Assembly (NCBI RefSeq): GCF_000306765.2 | Contig: NC_017941.2 | Span: 1,550,001 to 1,614,000 of the forward strand | Origin: Haloferax mediterranei ATCC 33500 | GTDB lineage: Archaea; Halobacteriota; Halobacteria; Halobacteriales; Haloferacaceae | DNA length: 64,000 nucleotides | Reading direction: 5' to 3' | In this document: positions 47,970 to 56,863 of the stretch, one piece after another | How the letters are laid out: each line of letters begins with the position of its first letter | Position numbering within the stretch: the first letter of the stretch is position 1 | The notes under the pieces: model-generated | What the model was told of the DNA's origin: nothing | What the model saw: the letters and a program-made list of their open reading frames with translations, nothing else | The model's database searches: none | Translations under genes and position numbers: made by a program

Positions 47970-48674
47970 ATGTGTGGCCGATACAGTTTGTTTACGCCGC
48001 CCGAAGAACTCCGAGAACGCTTCGGGGCTGTTCCGACGCGGGAGTTGGAAGCGCGGTACAACTGCGCGCCCGGCCAAGAACTGCCGGTCGTGACTAACGA
48101 GGCATCCGACGAGTTTCGCTTCCTGAAGTGGGGCCTCGTTCCCTCGTGGGCCGAGAGCGCGAGTATCGGAAACGACCGCATCAACGCCCGCGCCGAGACG
48201 GTCCGCGAGAAACGGAGTTTCGCCGACGCCTACGAGTCGCGCCGGTGTCTCGTTCCCTCCGACGGTTTCTACGAGTGGGTCGACCGCGGCGAGACCAAAC
48301 AGCCCTACCGCGTCGCGTTCGAGGACGACCGACCGTTTGCGATGGCCGGCCTGTGGGAGCGCTGGACGCCGACTACGAAACAGACTGGACTCGGCGACTT
48401 CGGGAGCGGGGGCCCATCCCGTGAGCAAGAGCCACTGGAGACGTTCACCATCATCACGACCGAACCGAACGACCTCATCTCGGAGTTACATCACCGGATG
48501 GCCGTCATCCTCGCACCCGACGAAGAAGAGACGTGGCTCCACGGCGGCCCCGACGAGGCGGCGTCGCTCCTCGGTCCGTATCCCGACGACGAGTTGACCG
48601 CCTATCCGGTCTCGACGCGGGTGAACAACCCCGCGAACGATACGCCCGAGTTGCTAGAACGGAGCGCAGGATAA
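47970..48674 (+). CDS. SRAP-family (HMCES/YedK) abasic-site-processing protein
   Basis: A 234-residue SRAP protein. The start MCGRYSLFT makes Cys2 the N-terminal residue after Met removal, which forms a thiazolidine crosslink with abasic sites. INARAETV carries the Asn and Glu, and LHHRMAVIL the active-site His. YNCAPGQELPVV and FYEWVDRGETKQPYRV are also signatures. It protects abasic sites in single-stranded DNA. Located next to the exonuclease gene, divergent; no SOS operon is present. Confidence 0.95.
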   Translation: MCGRYSLFTPPEELRERFGAVPTRELEARYNCAPGQELPVVTNEASDEFRFLKWGLVPSWAESASIGNDRINARAETVREKRSFADAYESRRCLVPSDGFYEWVDRGETKQPYRVAFEDDRPFAMAGLWERWTPTTKQTGLGDFGSGGPSREQEPLETFTIITTEPNDLISELHHRMAVILAPDEEETWLHGGPDEAASLLGPYPDDELTAYPVSTRVNNPANDTPELLERSAG

Positions 48675-48794
48675 CGTGAGAAGCGGCGTCAAAGACGCGT
48701 TCGTGCCGTCGAGATCGCGTGACGCAACCCGTGTGGTGTGTGGGTAGTACGAGCACATACGTATTAGGGAAGAAACAGGAACACGTTGATTGTC

Positions 48795-50465
48795 ATGGCA
48801 GTGAAATCTACTGTCATGGTGAATGTCAACAACAAACATGAATTCGGGAAGCCCATAACGGACGGGGGAACTCCGACGATGGTGGTTGTCGGTGATTCGG
48901 TCGCCTGGGGGCAAGGCCTCGTCCACGACAAGAAATTCGCGACCCGATTTTTTGATCGACTCACCGGCGGTGCCGCGTTACCCCGTGCGGCGATAAAGGC
49001 ACACTCCGGTGCAGTCATTCGGTCCCGAAATGGGACCGGGAATCGTGACGTGGCTCTCAAGTTGGCGAACGCCAATGAACTCCAGTCAACGACCAGACAG
49101 GGCCACCACGAGTTTCCATACGGTCCATTAACGGTCCACGAACAAGTCGAGAGACTCCCGAATGATTACACCGACCAAGAGCGACCGGAGCGCCTCGACG
49201 TCAGCAAGGCGTACGGTCCCGATGAAACCGTAGATATCGTCCTCATCACAGCAGGAATCAACGACATCGGCGGAGGCAACATCAGCAATCCCTTCGGAGA
49301 CCCGGAGTCGATAGAGAAGGCCGTCAGAGATAGCTGTTACAGCCGGATGAAGCGGCTTCTGCGCCGAACCCAACAGCGGTTCCCTGACGCGACGATCATC
49401 GTCACGGGATACCATCTGTTCTTGAGTACCGGTCCCGACGGGTCCGATATCGTTTCGAACGACGACCTCGCTGTCGGCCTTCAGGTACTGTTCGGGCTAC
49501 TCAGCCGTCCGGCAGGGGCAGTCCTGGGGGCATTGTACGGCGCTGTCGAACTGAGCGAAGAGTTAGCTGCGGCACACGTAGAGTACTTCTACCAGCAATC
49601 AGCACACAATCTCCGCAAGGCAGTCACGGAGCAGGATAAGGCCAATACCGGCGCTTCAGTACTCTTTGCATCACCGAATTATAACCGGAGAAACGCGGCT
49701 GCCGCGGACGACCCGTGGGTCTGGCCACCACTGTCGCGAGGCGACCCAGCAGTTGCCTCGGAGCGGAGTGCAGTTTGTCAGGCGATGTCCGAGCCTCCAA
49801 TCGAAGAAGACTCGGTTAAATGTCCAATCGCTCCGAGTCTGCACCCGAACGAGGCCGGAGCCGACGCGATAGCACGGGCGGTTCACGCGCGGTACGAGGA
49901 AGCGACCGGTCGCCGGTCCGTACGGAACGTCATCGGGAACCTGTCGGAAAACGGCGGGATATCGGGACCAACCAGCGTCCGGGAAGAACTGGAGCGGTTC
50001 GCGGGGGTTGACGGATTGATTGACCCTGCCGAAGGGCTTCGGACCTGTTTCAATCAACTCGTAGTCGACAGTATCCGTGTGGTCATCAAAACGAGTGATG
50101 ACAGGGGTGCTGGGAATCAAAGTACGACCGTCTCACTCGACCTCGGGGCACTGACACGGAACCTCGACGATACCTTCGGCCAGCAGGGATTCAATCACGC
50201 GAATTTCAGCCAAGGAGCGAAGGATGACTTCACCATCGACCCATTACTCGACACCGGCTGGACCGAGCGTGACCCACTCCATCTCTGGGAGATTTCGAAG
50301 GTAGAACTCGAACAAGACCAATCAGAGTATACGGAGTTTATCGACAGCCAGTGGTGGAAAGTCGAGTCGTTTGCGCTGTATCTAAATGGGATTCGAGTGG
50401 TACAGGCGGGCCCGTTCGACCTCGATGGAGACGACTCACAGTCGTTCAACTACCCGAAGTCGTAG
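48795..50465 (+). CDS. SGNH/GDSL-family hydrolase with PLAT-like C-terminal domain
   Basis: A 556-residue protein from ATG 48795. Block I is VVVGDSVAWGQGL with the nucleophile Ser35; block III is TAGINDIGGG with Asn155; block V is APSLHPNEAGADA with His349. The usual Asp of DxxH is Pro346, so it may work as a dyad. Residues about 388-550 (DSIRVVIKTSDDRGAGNQSTTVSLDLG, then WWKVESFALYLNGIRVV) resemble a PLAT/LH2 beta-sandwich, found in lipid-associated enzymes. No signal peptide is visible. First gene of a four-gene cassette. SGNH enzymes cut esters or acetyl groups; here lipid, polysaccharide or peptide esters are equally possible. Confidence 0.75.
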   Translation: MAVKSTVMVNVNNKHEFGKPITDGGTPTMVVVGDSVAWGQGLVHDKKFATRFFDRLTGGAALPRAAIKAHSGAVIRSRNGTGNRDVALKLANANELQSTTRQGHHEFPYGPLTVHEQVERLPNDYTDQERPERLDVSKAYGPDETVDIVLITAGINDIGGGNISNPFGDPESIEKAVRDSCYSRMKRLLRRTQQRFPDATIIVTGYHLFLSTGPDGSDIVSNDDLAVGLQVLFGLLSRPAGAVLGALYGAVELSEELAAAHVEYFYQQSAHNLRKAVTEQDKANTGASVLFASPNYNRRNAAAADDPWVWPPLSRGDPAVASERSAVCQAMSEPPIEEDSVKCPIAPSLHPNEAGADAIARAVHARYEEATGRRSVRNVIGNLSENGGISGPTSVREELERFAGVDGLIDPAEGLRTCFNQLVVDSIRVVIKTSDDRGAGNQSTTVSLDLGALTRNLDDTFGQQGFNHANFSQGAKDDFTIDPLLDTGWTERDPLHLWEISKVELEQDQSEYTEFIDSQWWKVESFALYLNGIRVVQAGPFDLDGDDSQSFNYPKS

Positions 50466-50526
50466 TGATTGATACGCGGCCGTGAATCTCCCAAAAACTA
50501 TTATGATTATAAATTAATATGTTAAC

Positions 50527-51723
50527 ATGACACAGTTGAGTCTCAGACGCGACCTGTCGGGAGGCGACCCGGCGCACGGGGTTCGGCAGGTAGCGGAACA
50601 CAGTGGATTAATCGAACCGTACTCGCTTCGAGCACTTCTCGGTGGGACAGTCGCCACAGGTGCTATCTGGCGAGGGTTCCACCATCGCTGGGAGTACAAC
50701 CACCGACTCAATCGGTTCGGAAGTTACGTTCGCACGCGAGAAAACGGATGGGTCGTTGGTCACACAGCAGCGTCCGGGTCTGGACCGGATACCGCACACT
50801 TCGAGGACTTTTTCACTGCAGTCAGAGCACCGGGAGTTCGTTTCCAACAGGAGTCGGTCACCATCCCCATCGAGGGGTCGGAAGTGACGCGGATTCCGTT
50901 CTCAAAAGAGCAAACAATTCGGCTCGACACGCCGCTTGCTGACGATGAGTGCTGGACAGTCGTTCTCAACGGCTTCGATATCTCGTCCAAAGCGGACGCT
51001 GAGAAACTCATCCGTTTCGATGTCGAAGTTACGGACCGGACAGCCGAGAACAACGGAACCGAGATCCAGTTTACCATCGAGGGGTCCTTCGAAAGCGCTT
51101 GCCGCACCCCGGAATGTGAGACGCTCGAAGACCGCGTCAAGTACGAAATCGACGTCTACTCCCTCTTGATTCGGGGCGATGATGACACGCTAACAATCGC
51201 TGGGAGGGACCACGTCATGAACGGGTACGAATGGGGCGTTGGCGGCAGCGACGAGGAGATTCACAGCGAGAATCTGGGACCAGCAACTGCAACTGTCGAC
51301 ACCGTGGACCCGGACGCAGCCAAAAGCGTACTCGCGTTTGAGTCGATTTTAATTGATATCGACCAGATGGACCGAAGCGGCGTCGGTCACCCTGCACTCG
51401 CAACAGCAGAGGCAGTCCATCTCTTGGAGTGGAACACGGCAATCGAGAACCAGACACGTGGCAACGGAGCGGTCAGCGCCCGCGTACAACTCTTCTTTAA
51501 AAATTGGAGACAAGGAATGAAAGCTGCGCACATTCCACAGTCAGAATTCGCACTCAAGGACGCCGGACGAGCCAAATTTGATGTCGTAGTGAGGCATCTC
51601 CAATTCGACACTACTGCTGTTCACGAGCGAAAGGGACGAGCGGGAACCATCGATTGGGTTGGCCAGAATACCGACCCGAACAGCGCCGACGCACGAAAAG
51701 AATCGGAGATGACACTCGACTAA
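50527..51723 (+). CDS. Unknown protein (beta-sandwich, likely partner of the SGNH hydrolase)
   Basis: A 398-residue protein, not recognised. The N-terminal stretch YSLRALLGGTVATGAIWRG, followed by FHHRWEYNHRLNRFGSYVRTRE, is rich in aromatic and basic residues. Later stretches (SVTIPIEGSEVTRIPFSKEQTIRLDTPL, LIRFDVEVTDRTAENNGTEIQFTI) look like beta-strands of one or two sandwich domains. No signal, lipobox or membrane helix. An AT-rich promoter-like segment (TTATGATTATAAAT, about 50500-50515) precedes it. The reading frame is intact with plausible codons, so expression is likely. Confidence 0.6.
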   Translation: MTQLSLRRDLSGGDPAHGVRQVAEHSGLIEPYSLRALLGGTVATGAIWRGFHHRWEYNHRLNRFGSYVRTRENGWVVGHTAASGSGPDTAHFEDFFTAVRAPGVRFQQESVTIPIEGSEVTRIPFSKEQTIRLDTPLADDECWTVVLNGFDISSKADAEKLIRFDVEVTDRTAENNGTEIQFTIEGSFESACRTPECETLEDRVKYEIDVYSLLIRGDDDTLTIAGRDHVMNGYEWGVGGSDEEIHSENLGPATATVDTVDPDAAKSVLAFESILIDIDQMDRSGVGHPALATAEAVHLLEWNTAIENQTRGNGAVSARVQLFFKNWRQGMKAAHIPQSEFALKDAGRAKFDVVVRHLQFDTTAVHERKGRAGTIDWVGQNTDPNSADARKESEMTLD

Positions 51724-51858
51724 CACTCGTCGCTGAGCAAGCGTCCCGCCAGCGGGGCCGAGACACCGTATAACGACCACTTTTGGATTCTTTCAGCATC
51801 GCCGGTTTGTGACAGTTTCCCCGAATGAACTTTGTGAGTGAGATACATATTAACAAAC

Positions 51859-53373
51859 ATGTCTCAGCCTGACATCCTTCTCGACGACGACAAGGTGAGC
51901 GTGGTTCGAAAGACCGTGGTGGGTGTCGACGAGAACAGTACGCCAGACATCGCGTTGAACCCGGATTCGGCCTCGCTCCGTCTCGGGGGTGGCGACGGAA
52001 CCTACTCTGAGGGTGACCTGCGGTTGACCGACAAGGGGGGAGACGTTCGCATCCACGCGTCCGCGGGAGGAGGCGCATTCGACCGAGATACCACCAGAGT
52101 CCTCATCGGCGGATCAGATGGGAGTATCACCCTCGGGGCACAGGGTACCGACGACGAAAACACGGACATCGAGTTACTCCCGAACTGGGCCACGCTCCGT
52201 CTCGGGGGTGGCGGAGGGAGCCACTCCGACGGCGACTTACAGTTGACCGGCGAAGACGGAAGCGTCCGTTTTCATGCGTCTGCTGGCGGGGGAAGCTTCG
52301 ACCCGAAAACGACTCGAATTTTGTTTCATGGTAACAGCGGCACGATGAGACTCGGCGCGAAGGGGCTCGAAGACGAGGATGGAAACGATATCGCGGACGT
52401 GGCGATTCGGCCCAGGTGGGCAGCACTAACCCTCGGCGGAGGCGGCGGTTCGAACTCCGACGGGGACATCAAACTACGCGACAGAGACGGAAAAACACGG
52501 ATTCACTTCACGGGCGGGAAAGGCAACTCGTTCGATTCGACGCGCGTAGAAATCGACGGCAAAGACGGTGACGTGAAGATTTCAGCGAAGGAGGGACCCA
52601 CATTCGGGCACCTCGGCTGTTCCGACCCTCCGGAACCGAACCAACTTCGGTACGTCGGGTCCGTCACGAAGGGTTCGCTCCAACTGGGTGGCACTGGCGT
52701 CGACGGGACGCTCGAACTTGACGACGTAGCCAGCGACAAGCGAATCCAGATCGGCGGCTACCGAACGGGAGACAATCCCAGTGCTTCGGTCGATGACCCC
52801 GCTACTCGCGTCCGAATAACGATGTATGGCGACCTCGAACTCGGTGGCGGCGGCGTTGGGGGGTCGATAGCCGTCACTGACGACCAAGATACGGAGACGA
52901 TGACTGTCGACGGGACCTCGGCCGACCTCACTGTCGGTTCCTCAGGTCAAAACAGTACGAATGGACGCCTGTTCGTCGGCGGAAGTTGGGAACGGAGTGG
53001 CGTCGAAATCGAAGGCGACTATCTCGGCCTCGGCGTCGAAACCGACGAGTTCCGGTCACACCGGTCGATAGAACTGGATGGTGAGTATTCGACCATCGAC
53101 GTGTACGACTCCGGAAACAACGAGCGGATCAATATGAGCGGCAATCTGGGCAGCATTGCACTCTCTGCTCTCTCCCAGAATGGGGGCACGTACCAATCAG
53201 TCACCCTCAGTGGCGATGCCGCCACGATTACGCTCTCCAATAGCAACAAGGACACCGTCGTGATAGATGGGGAGAACGGAGATATTCAGGTCGGCGTCAT
53301 CCAGAGTCTGGTGAGTACCATCCAGGACCTCCAGAACCGGGTCGCAGGATTGGAAAATCGCGTGAGTCCATGA
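51859..53373 (+). CDS. Glycine-rich beta-solenoid repeat protein with C-terminal coiled coil
   Basis: A 504-residue protein from ATG 51859. Three repeats of about 73 residues begin near 36, 109 and 184: each has ASLRLGGGGG-type turn, SDGDLxL, GxVRIHASAGGGxFD, then TTRVLI and GxITLGA. From about 250 on, similar but degenerate LELGGGGVGGSI, DLTVGSSGQ and ERSGVEIEGD turns continue. The last 27 residues (VIQSLVSTIQDLQNRVAGLE) form a heptad coiled coil, typically a trimerisation unit. The whole resembles tail-fibre or adhesin shafts, but no secretion signal is present. Similar at nucleotide level between repeats (e.g. near 51971 and 52190). Confidence 0.65.
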   Translation: MSQPDILLDDDKVSVVRKTVVGVDENSTPDIALNPDSASLRLGGGDGTYSEGDLRLTDKGGDVRIHASAGGGAFDRDTTRVLIGGSDGSITLGAQGTDDENTDIELLPNWATLRLGGGGGSHSDGDLQLTGEDGSVRFHASAGGGSFDPKTTRILFHGNSGTMRLGAKGLEDEDGNDIADVAIRPRWAALTLGGGGGSNSDGDIKLRDRDGKTRIHFTGGKGNSFDSTRVEIDGKDGDVKISAKEGPTFGHLGCSDPPEPNQLRYVGSVTKGSLQLGGTGVDGTLELDDVASDKRIQIGGYRTGDNPSASVDDPATRVRITMYGDLELGGGGVGGSIAVTDDQDTETMTVDGTSADLTVGSSGQNSTNGRLFVGGSWERSGVEIEGDYLGLGVETDEFRSHRSIELDGEYSTIDVYDSGNNERINMSGNLGSIALSALSQNGGTYQSVTLSGDAATITLSNSNKDTVVIDGENGDIQVGVIQSLVSTIQDLQNRVAGLENRVSP

Positions 53374-53432
53374 ATCTAACAGCTAATAGCGAACTGTCGT
53401 AGCGAAATACAACCCCAAAAGAGGACGATAAG

Positions 53433-53633
53433 ATGAAACTCGAAATCGAGATACCGGATAAGTACGCAGCAAAGTTGGACGATATCGAGGCCGTAGAACC
53501 CACGATTCGGGACCAAATCGAGATTGAGGTGCTGCCACAGGCGTTACGACTCATCAACGATACACACAGACAACTCCAACAACAAACCCGCAAGAACGGC
53601 CGTGTCGAAGCTGAGAGCGACACGACCGATTAA
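53433..53633 (+). CDS. Small acidic/coiled hypothetical protein
   Basis: A 66-residue protein (MKLEIEIPDKYAAKLDDIEAVEP, then TIRDQIEIEVLPQALRLINDTHRQLQQQTRKNGR). A beta-strand plus long helix, Gln-rich near the end. It lies 59 bases after the solenoid gene in the same direction, and no promoter is obvious in the gap, so it should be co-transcribed. Perhaps an assembly or regulatory subunit of the cassette. Function unknown. Confidence 0.55.
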   Translation: MKLEIEIPDKYAAKLDDIEAVEPTIRDQIEIEVLPQALRLINDTHRQLQQQTRKNGRVEAESDTTD

Positions 53634-55079
53634 TCGCTGGCGCAGCCAGTATTCCCGATTGACGGGTTGTTTTACCTAATCCAGACACCTGCCTCAGAGT
53701 GACGTTACTGTTTGCACCCCGGTGACATCTACCTTGCCGAGCGCTTCAAAGCGGAGTGGTACGGAGACGCGTGATTGCTCATTGTCTCCCTCCGTGGGTT
53801 GGTACGCTCGTTTTGACTAATTGGATATAGCGATATACAATATACACATTGGATTTCGAACAACGCAAATCACAACGTAGCGAATGGCCACCCCTAGAGA
53901 ATCGAGAAATCAAGACCGAGAGCGGTGAAGAACAGCCTCAGTTCGCAGTCAACGCCCTCAGTCGCACTCGCAGGTCGGAAGGTGAAGACGAGCAACACCA
54001 GACAGTCTCTAAGTTAGCCCTTACATCGAGCGGACGGGCTCATCATCGAGCGAAGTTACTCGGAGAGAGTCGTAACTGGGCGCGAACCGAGCGAGACGAC
54101 AACTGGGACGCGACCAGACCGGCCAGAGTCAACCGTCGGACACAGTTCCCGACGTGTCTAGCGATTCACGGAGAACGCAGCGCTGCCACAGTCACTGAGT
54201 GCTGATTCCGATAATGGCATCAAAGCAATCAGGAAAGCGCCACAGAGAGAGCCTAAGCGCCTCTCACAGCAATCCGGTTGAAACGGTAGGAACCCGCCAG
54301 TATACACTCGTGTCGGGCCACTTGCTTGCACGCTGTGTTCCAACCAAAGAACGCCAAACGTATCGTCGAGACCCACCCCGATTTGGTTCGTCTTTGTGTC
54401 CGAGTAGGACAATACCCCTGCAGTTGTGTTAGACGGAAAGTCAGTATATTACCAACAACAGTACACTAGAAAAGAAACTAACACGGAATATCTATTTTAA
54501 CACGTGGGAGGCTCTGAATTTTCTAATAAATTTCTACTCGTCATCAGAAGGAATATTCGATAGGAATTGAGGCTCGGATTCGTCAAGTTGGCTAATAAAA
54601 TACAAGATTCAATTCATCGTATATTTCAAATCTAATTACAGAACTAGTATAGAAGAAATAAGAAACGCGTCAAAGAGTACCTGTGGCAGTTTTGTAATAA
54701 TTCAGAGAATTGTATCTCGAAATAACGAACCCGCTAGAAGTACATCTATCATCTGTTACTCCGGGGGTGAACGGGGCCAGAACAACTATCCAAATTATGG
54801 GACTCGTCACATAAATAGAACAATGTCTGGCCAATTCCGTTGTTCAAAAAAGAACTGAATTTTGGCGCATCCACAGATTCGCCCGAAACGGCCGAAATCG
54901 GTGGCATCGGTGGTGGAAGACTTATCTTAATTTGTGCATGCAGATAGGCAAAATGAGGGTTGCACTAATCACGATAAGTCCAATTCTGCGCCAAAAATCC
55001 ACTAGTACAGATTCGGATAAACTCTCTTATTCTGGACTGTGCCAGTAGATTGAATATCACCCCCCGAGTCAACCCGACC
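53634..55079. other. Poorly coding, AT-rich accessory region
   Basis: 1.45 kb without a convincing gene. From 53634 to about 54430 the composition is intermediate and short open frames look like noise; one fragment near 53705-53775 reads HPGDIYLAERFKAEWYGDA then a stop and may be a gene remnant. From about 54430 to 55020 the DNA is strikingly AT-rich for this genome, with runs such as ATTTCTACTCG and TTCTAATAAA. The right end has nested inverted repeats (54860-54996). Likely an island boundary or decayed mobile DNA. Confidence 0.5.
54860..54996. repeat. Nested inverted repeats before the DUF5805/integrase operon
   Basis: Outer arms TTTTGGCGCA (54860-54869) and TGCGCCAAAA (54987-54996) are a perfect 10-bp inverted pair. 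Inside are GACTTATC (54919-54926) with GATAAGTC (54973-54980) and innermost GTGCA (54934-54938) with TGCAC (54961-54965), all in nested order. They could form one long hairpin or be recombinase or regulator sites. Confidence 0.6.
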
Positions 55080-55526
55080 ATGAGCGACGAGGGCGACCGA
55101 GCGACGGTCCAAACCTACCTCCCGGCACACCAGAAGGCCATCTGGAAGGACCACGCCGACCGACTCGGCATGAGCCAAAGCGAATTTGTCAGGACTATGG
55201 TACAGGCAGGACGGGCAGATTTCGAGGTGCCTTCGAAAGGTGATGAGACAGCCGTAACCCCTGGGGTAGAAGGGGGTGAAACAGGCCTTCAGAACGACCA
55301 TTCTAATCACACACATTCGCCTAGAAATAATGGTCGACTCGAAGACCGCGTTATCGAGACGCTGGCGACCGACTCACACCATTCGTGGGACGACCTCGTT
55401 TCGGCGTTGACGGACGACATCGAAGACCGTCTCGAATCGACGCTGCAAGAACTCCAGTCGTCCGGTCGAGTTGTGTACAGCGGTCGCCATGGCGGGTACA
55501 CGCTTGCGGAGGACGATGGCCGCTGA
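55080..55526 (+). CDS. DUF5805-like ribbon-helix/winged-helix protein
   Basis: A 148-residue protein from ATG 55080. The start VQTYLPAHQKAIWKDHADRLGMSQSEFVRTMVQAGRADF is ribbon-helix-helix-like, while the C-terminal 65 residues (LEDRVIETLATDSHHSWDDLVSAL, DRLESTLQELQSSGRVVYSGRHGGYTL) look like a winged helix. Such proteins (recalled as DUF5805) often precede tyrosine recombinases in haloarchaea. Its stop overlaps the recombinase start by 11 bases. Probably a transcription or recombination cofactor. Confidence 0.7.
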   Translation: MSDEGDRATVQTYLPAHQKAIWKDHADRLGMSQSEFVRTMVQAGRADFEVPSKGDETAVTPGVEGGETGLQNDHSNHTHSPRNNGRLEDRVIETLATDSHHSWDDLVSALTDDIEDRLESTLQELQSSGRVVYSGRHGGYTLAEDDGR

Positions 55527-56565
55527 GCGACCGGCCGATGTGGCCGACCCGGTCGGCTACTTTCTACAGGATATGACGTACCACGGGAAATCCGACCGGA
55601 CTCGCGATGCGTACGAGCGCGTCCTTCGAGAATTTGAATCGTTCCTCGGCGACCCCTCGCGCAACCCCGCAGGAACCGCGCGGTCGGTCGACGAAGCCAC
55701 CCACCGCGACTGCATGGCGTGGATACACACGCTCAGGAACCGCGCGGTCGCATCGAGTACAGTCGCAACATACGCCTCGTATCTCCACCGGTTCTACGCC
55801 TACATGGCCCAGGTCGGTGTGTTCGATTCCAATCCGATGGGTCTCGTGATGGAGGAGATGGACGAGCGCATCGACACCAATCCAGCGCGACGGGAGCTAT
55901 CGGTACCGCAAATGCGGGAGTTTGTCCGCGGAATCCACCATCCACTGGAGCACGCACTGGTGGTGACACTCCTCAAGACGGGGATGCGCGTCGGCGAACT
56001 GTGCAACCTCGACCTTCGAGACCTTTCGCTCTCGGAGGATACACCGCTTGCCGATGTATCGACTCGCGCCACCCTCGATGGGCGAGGACCGTCGATATAC
56101 GTCTCCGCCGACCCGAGCGCCGGGGGCGTCACGAACGGCGAGACGCGAACTGCCTCGAACAAGCGAAAACGCTCGACGGTTATCCCGGTGGACGACGAGT
56201 TGGAAGCTGTTCTCCTGCGTTGGCTGGCGATTCGACCGGATACGACCTCCCTCGCGGAACCGCTTTTCGTCGGGACCGCATCCGGGTGGGGAAAGCGACT
56301 AGTCCCAGACGCGGTCCACCACATCGTCACCTCGCACGCAACCGATGCAGGTTGGTACCGGACGGGCGGCGACCGAGAAGAGAACGTCACCCCCCACTAC
56401 TTCAGGCACTTCTTCACCACGCACCTTCGCGACCGAACCGGGGACCGCGGCATCGTCAAGTACCTCCGCGGTGACGTCGCTGGCGACATTATCGACACGT
56501 ACACCCACAATTGGGGCGATAGAGTCCGCGAGACGTACGAATCAAACGTATATTCACTACGCTAG
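55516..56565 (+). CDS. XerC/D-like tyrosine recombinase (phage integrase family)
   Basis: A 349-residue recombinase from ATG 55516. The N-terminal SAM-like domain (VGYFLQDMTYHGKSDRTRDAYERVLREFESFL) and the catalytic domain are complete: Arg158 (LLKTGMRVGEL), Lys217/219 (NKRKRSTVIPV), His294 and Arg297 (VTPHYFRHFF) and Tyr329 (IDTYTHN). The usual second His of the LGH block is replaced by LRGD (316-320). It is translationally coupled to the DUF5805-like gene. It may resolve dimers or mobilise the adjacent AT-rich segment. Confidence 0.9.
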   Translation: MAAERPADVADPVGYFLQDMTYHGKSDRTRDAYERVLREFESFLGDPSRNPAGTARSVDEATHRDCMAWIHTLRNRAVASSTVATYASYLHRFYAYMAQVGVFDSNPMGLVMEEMDERIDTNPARRELSVPQMREFVRGIHHPLEHALVVTLLKTGMRVGELCNLDLRDLSLSEDTPLADVSTRATLDGRGPSIYVSADPSAGGVTNGETRTASNKRKRSTVIPVDDELEAVLLRWLAIRPDTTSLAEPLFVGTASGWGKRLVPDAVHHIVTSHATDAGWYRTGGDREENVTPHYFRHFFTTHLRDRTGDRGIVKYLRGDVAGDIIDTYTHNWGDRVRETYESNVYSLR

Positions 56566-56839
56566 ATAGTGCCACCCATGTTTGGTGCCGAACTGATACA
56601 TCGTATTTCGCTATATTTAATTTGGTGTCTGGATACCACTCGTGTATCGGAAAAAAAACGCAGGCACCCGCAACGAGGGTAACCGTGTTGAGCGACTCGA
56701 TACACCGCTTCAACCTCTCAAAGCAGTCGAGACAGCACATCCAGCTCCGTAGACTGTAGTAATGTGTGAATCTCTCGGTGAACGACATATCACAGATGAT
56801 CGAAGATGAGAGACCCGCCGCAAACCGCACTCTTTTTAG

Positions 56840-56855
56840 TTTAGGCCTACCTAAA
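56840..56855. promoter_or_regulatory. Iron-box palindrome upstream of small-protein operon
   Basis: TTTAGGcctaCCTAAA, perfect 6-bp arms and a 4-base spacer, 8 bases before the ATG at 56864. Upstream CTTTTTAG (56832-56839) is a TATA-like element. It would let a DtxR-type regulator block the promoter. Confidence 0.7.
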
Positions 56856-56863
56856 TCGATTCA

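Noticed and set aside
47102..48184. Longer start for the exonuclease gene, overlapping the SRAP gene
   Set aside because: The added 109 residues lie antisense to SRAP and have no exonuclease character; ATG 47857 begins a plausible HhH segment.
53849..54205. 118-residue plus-strand frame in the accessory gap
   Set aside because: Starts with TTG, basic and low-complexity, no homology pattern and no promoter; treated as noise.
56489..56830. 113-residue minus-strand frame between the recombinase and the small operon
   Set aside because: Cys- and Ser-rich, not acidic, overlaps the recombinase end and crosses AT-rich DNA; codon use unlike this genome. Possible gene remnant at most.
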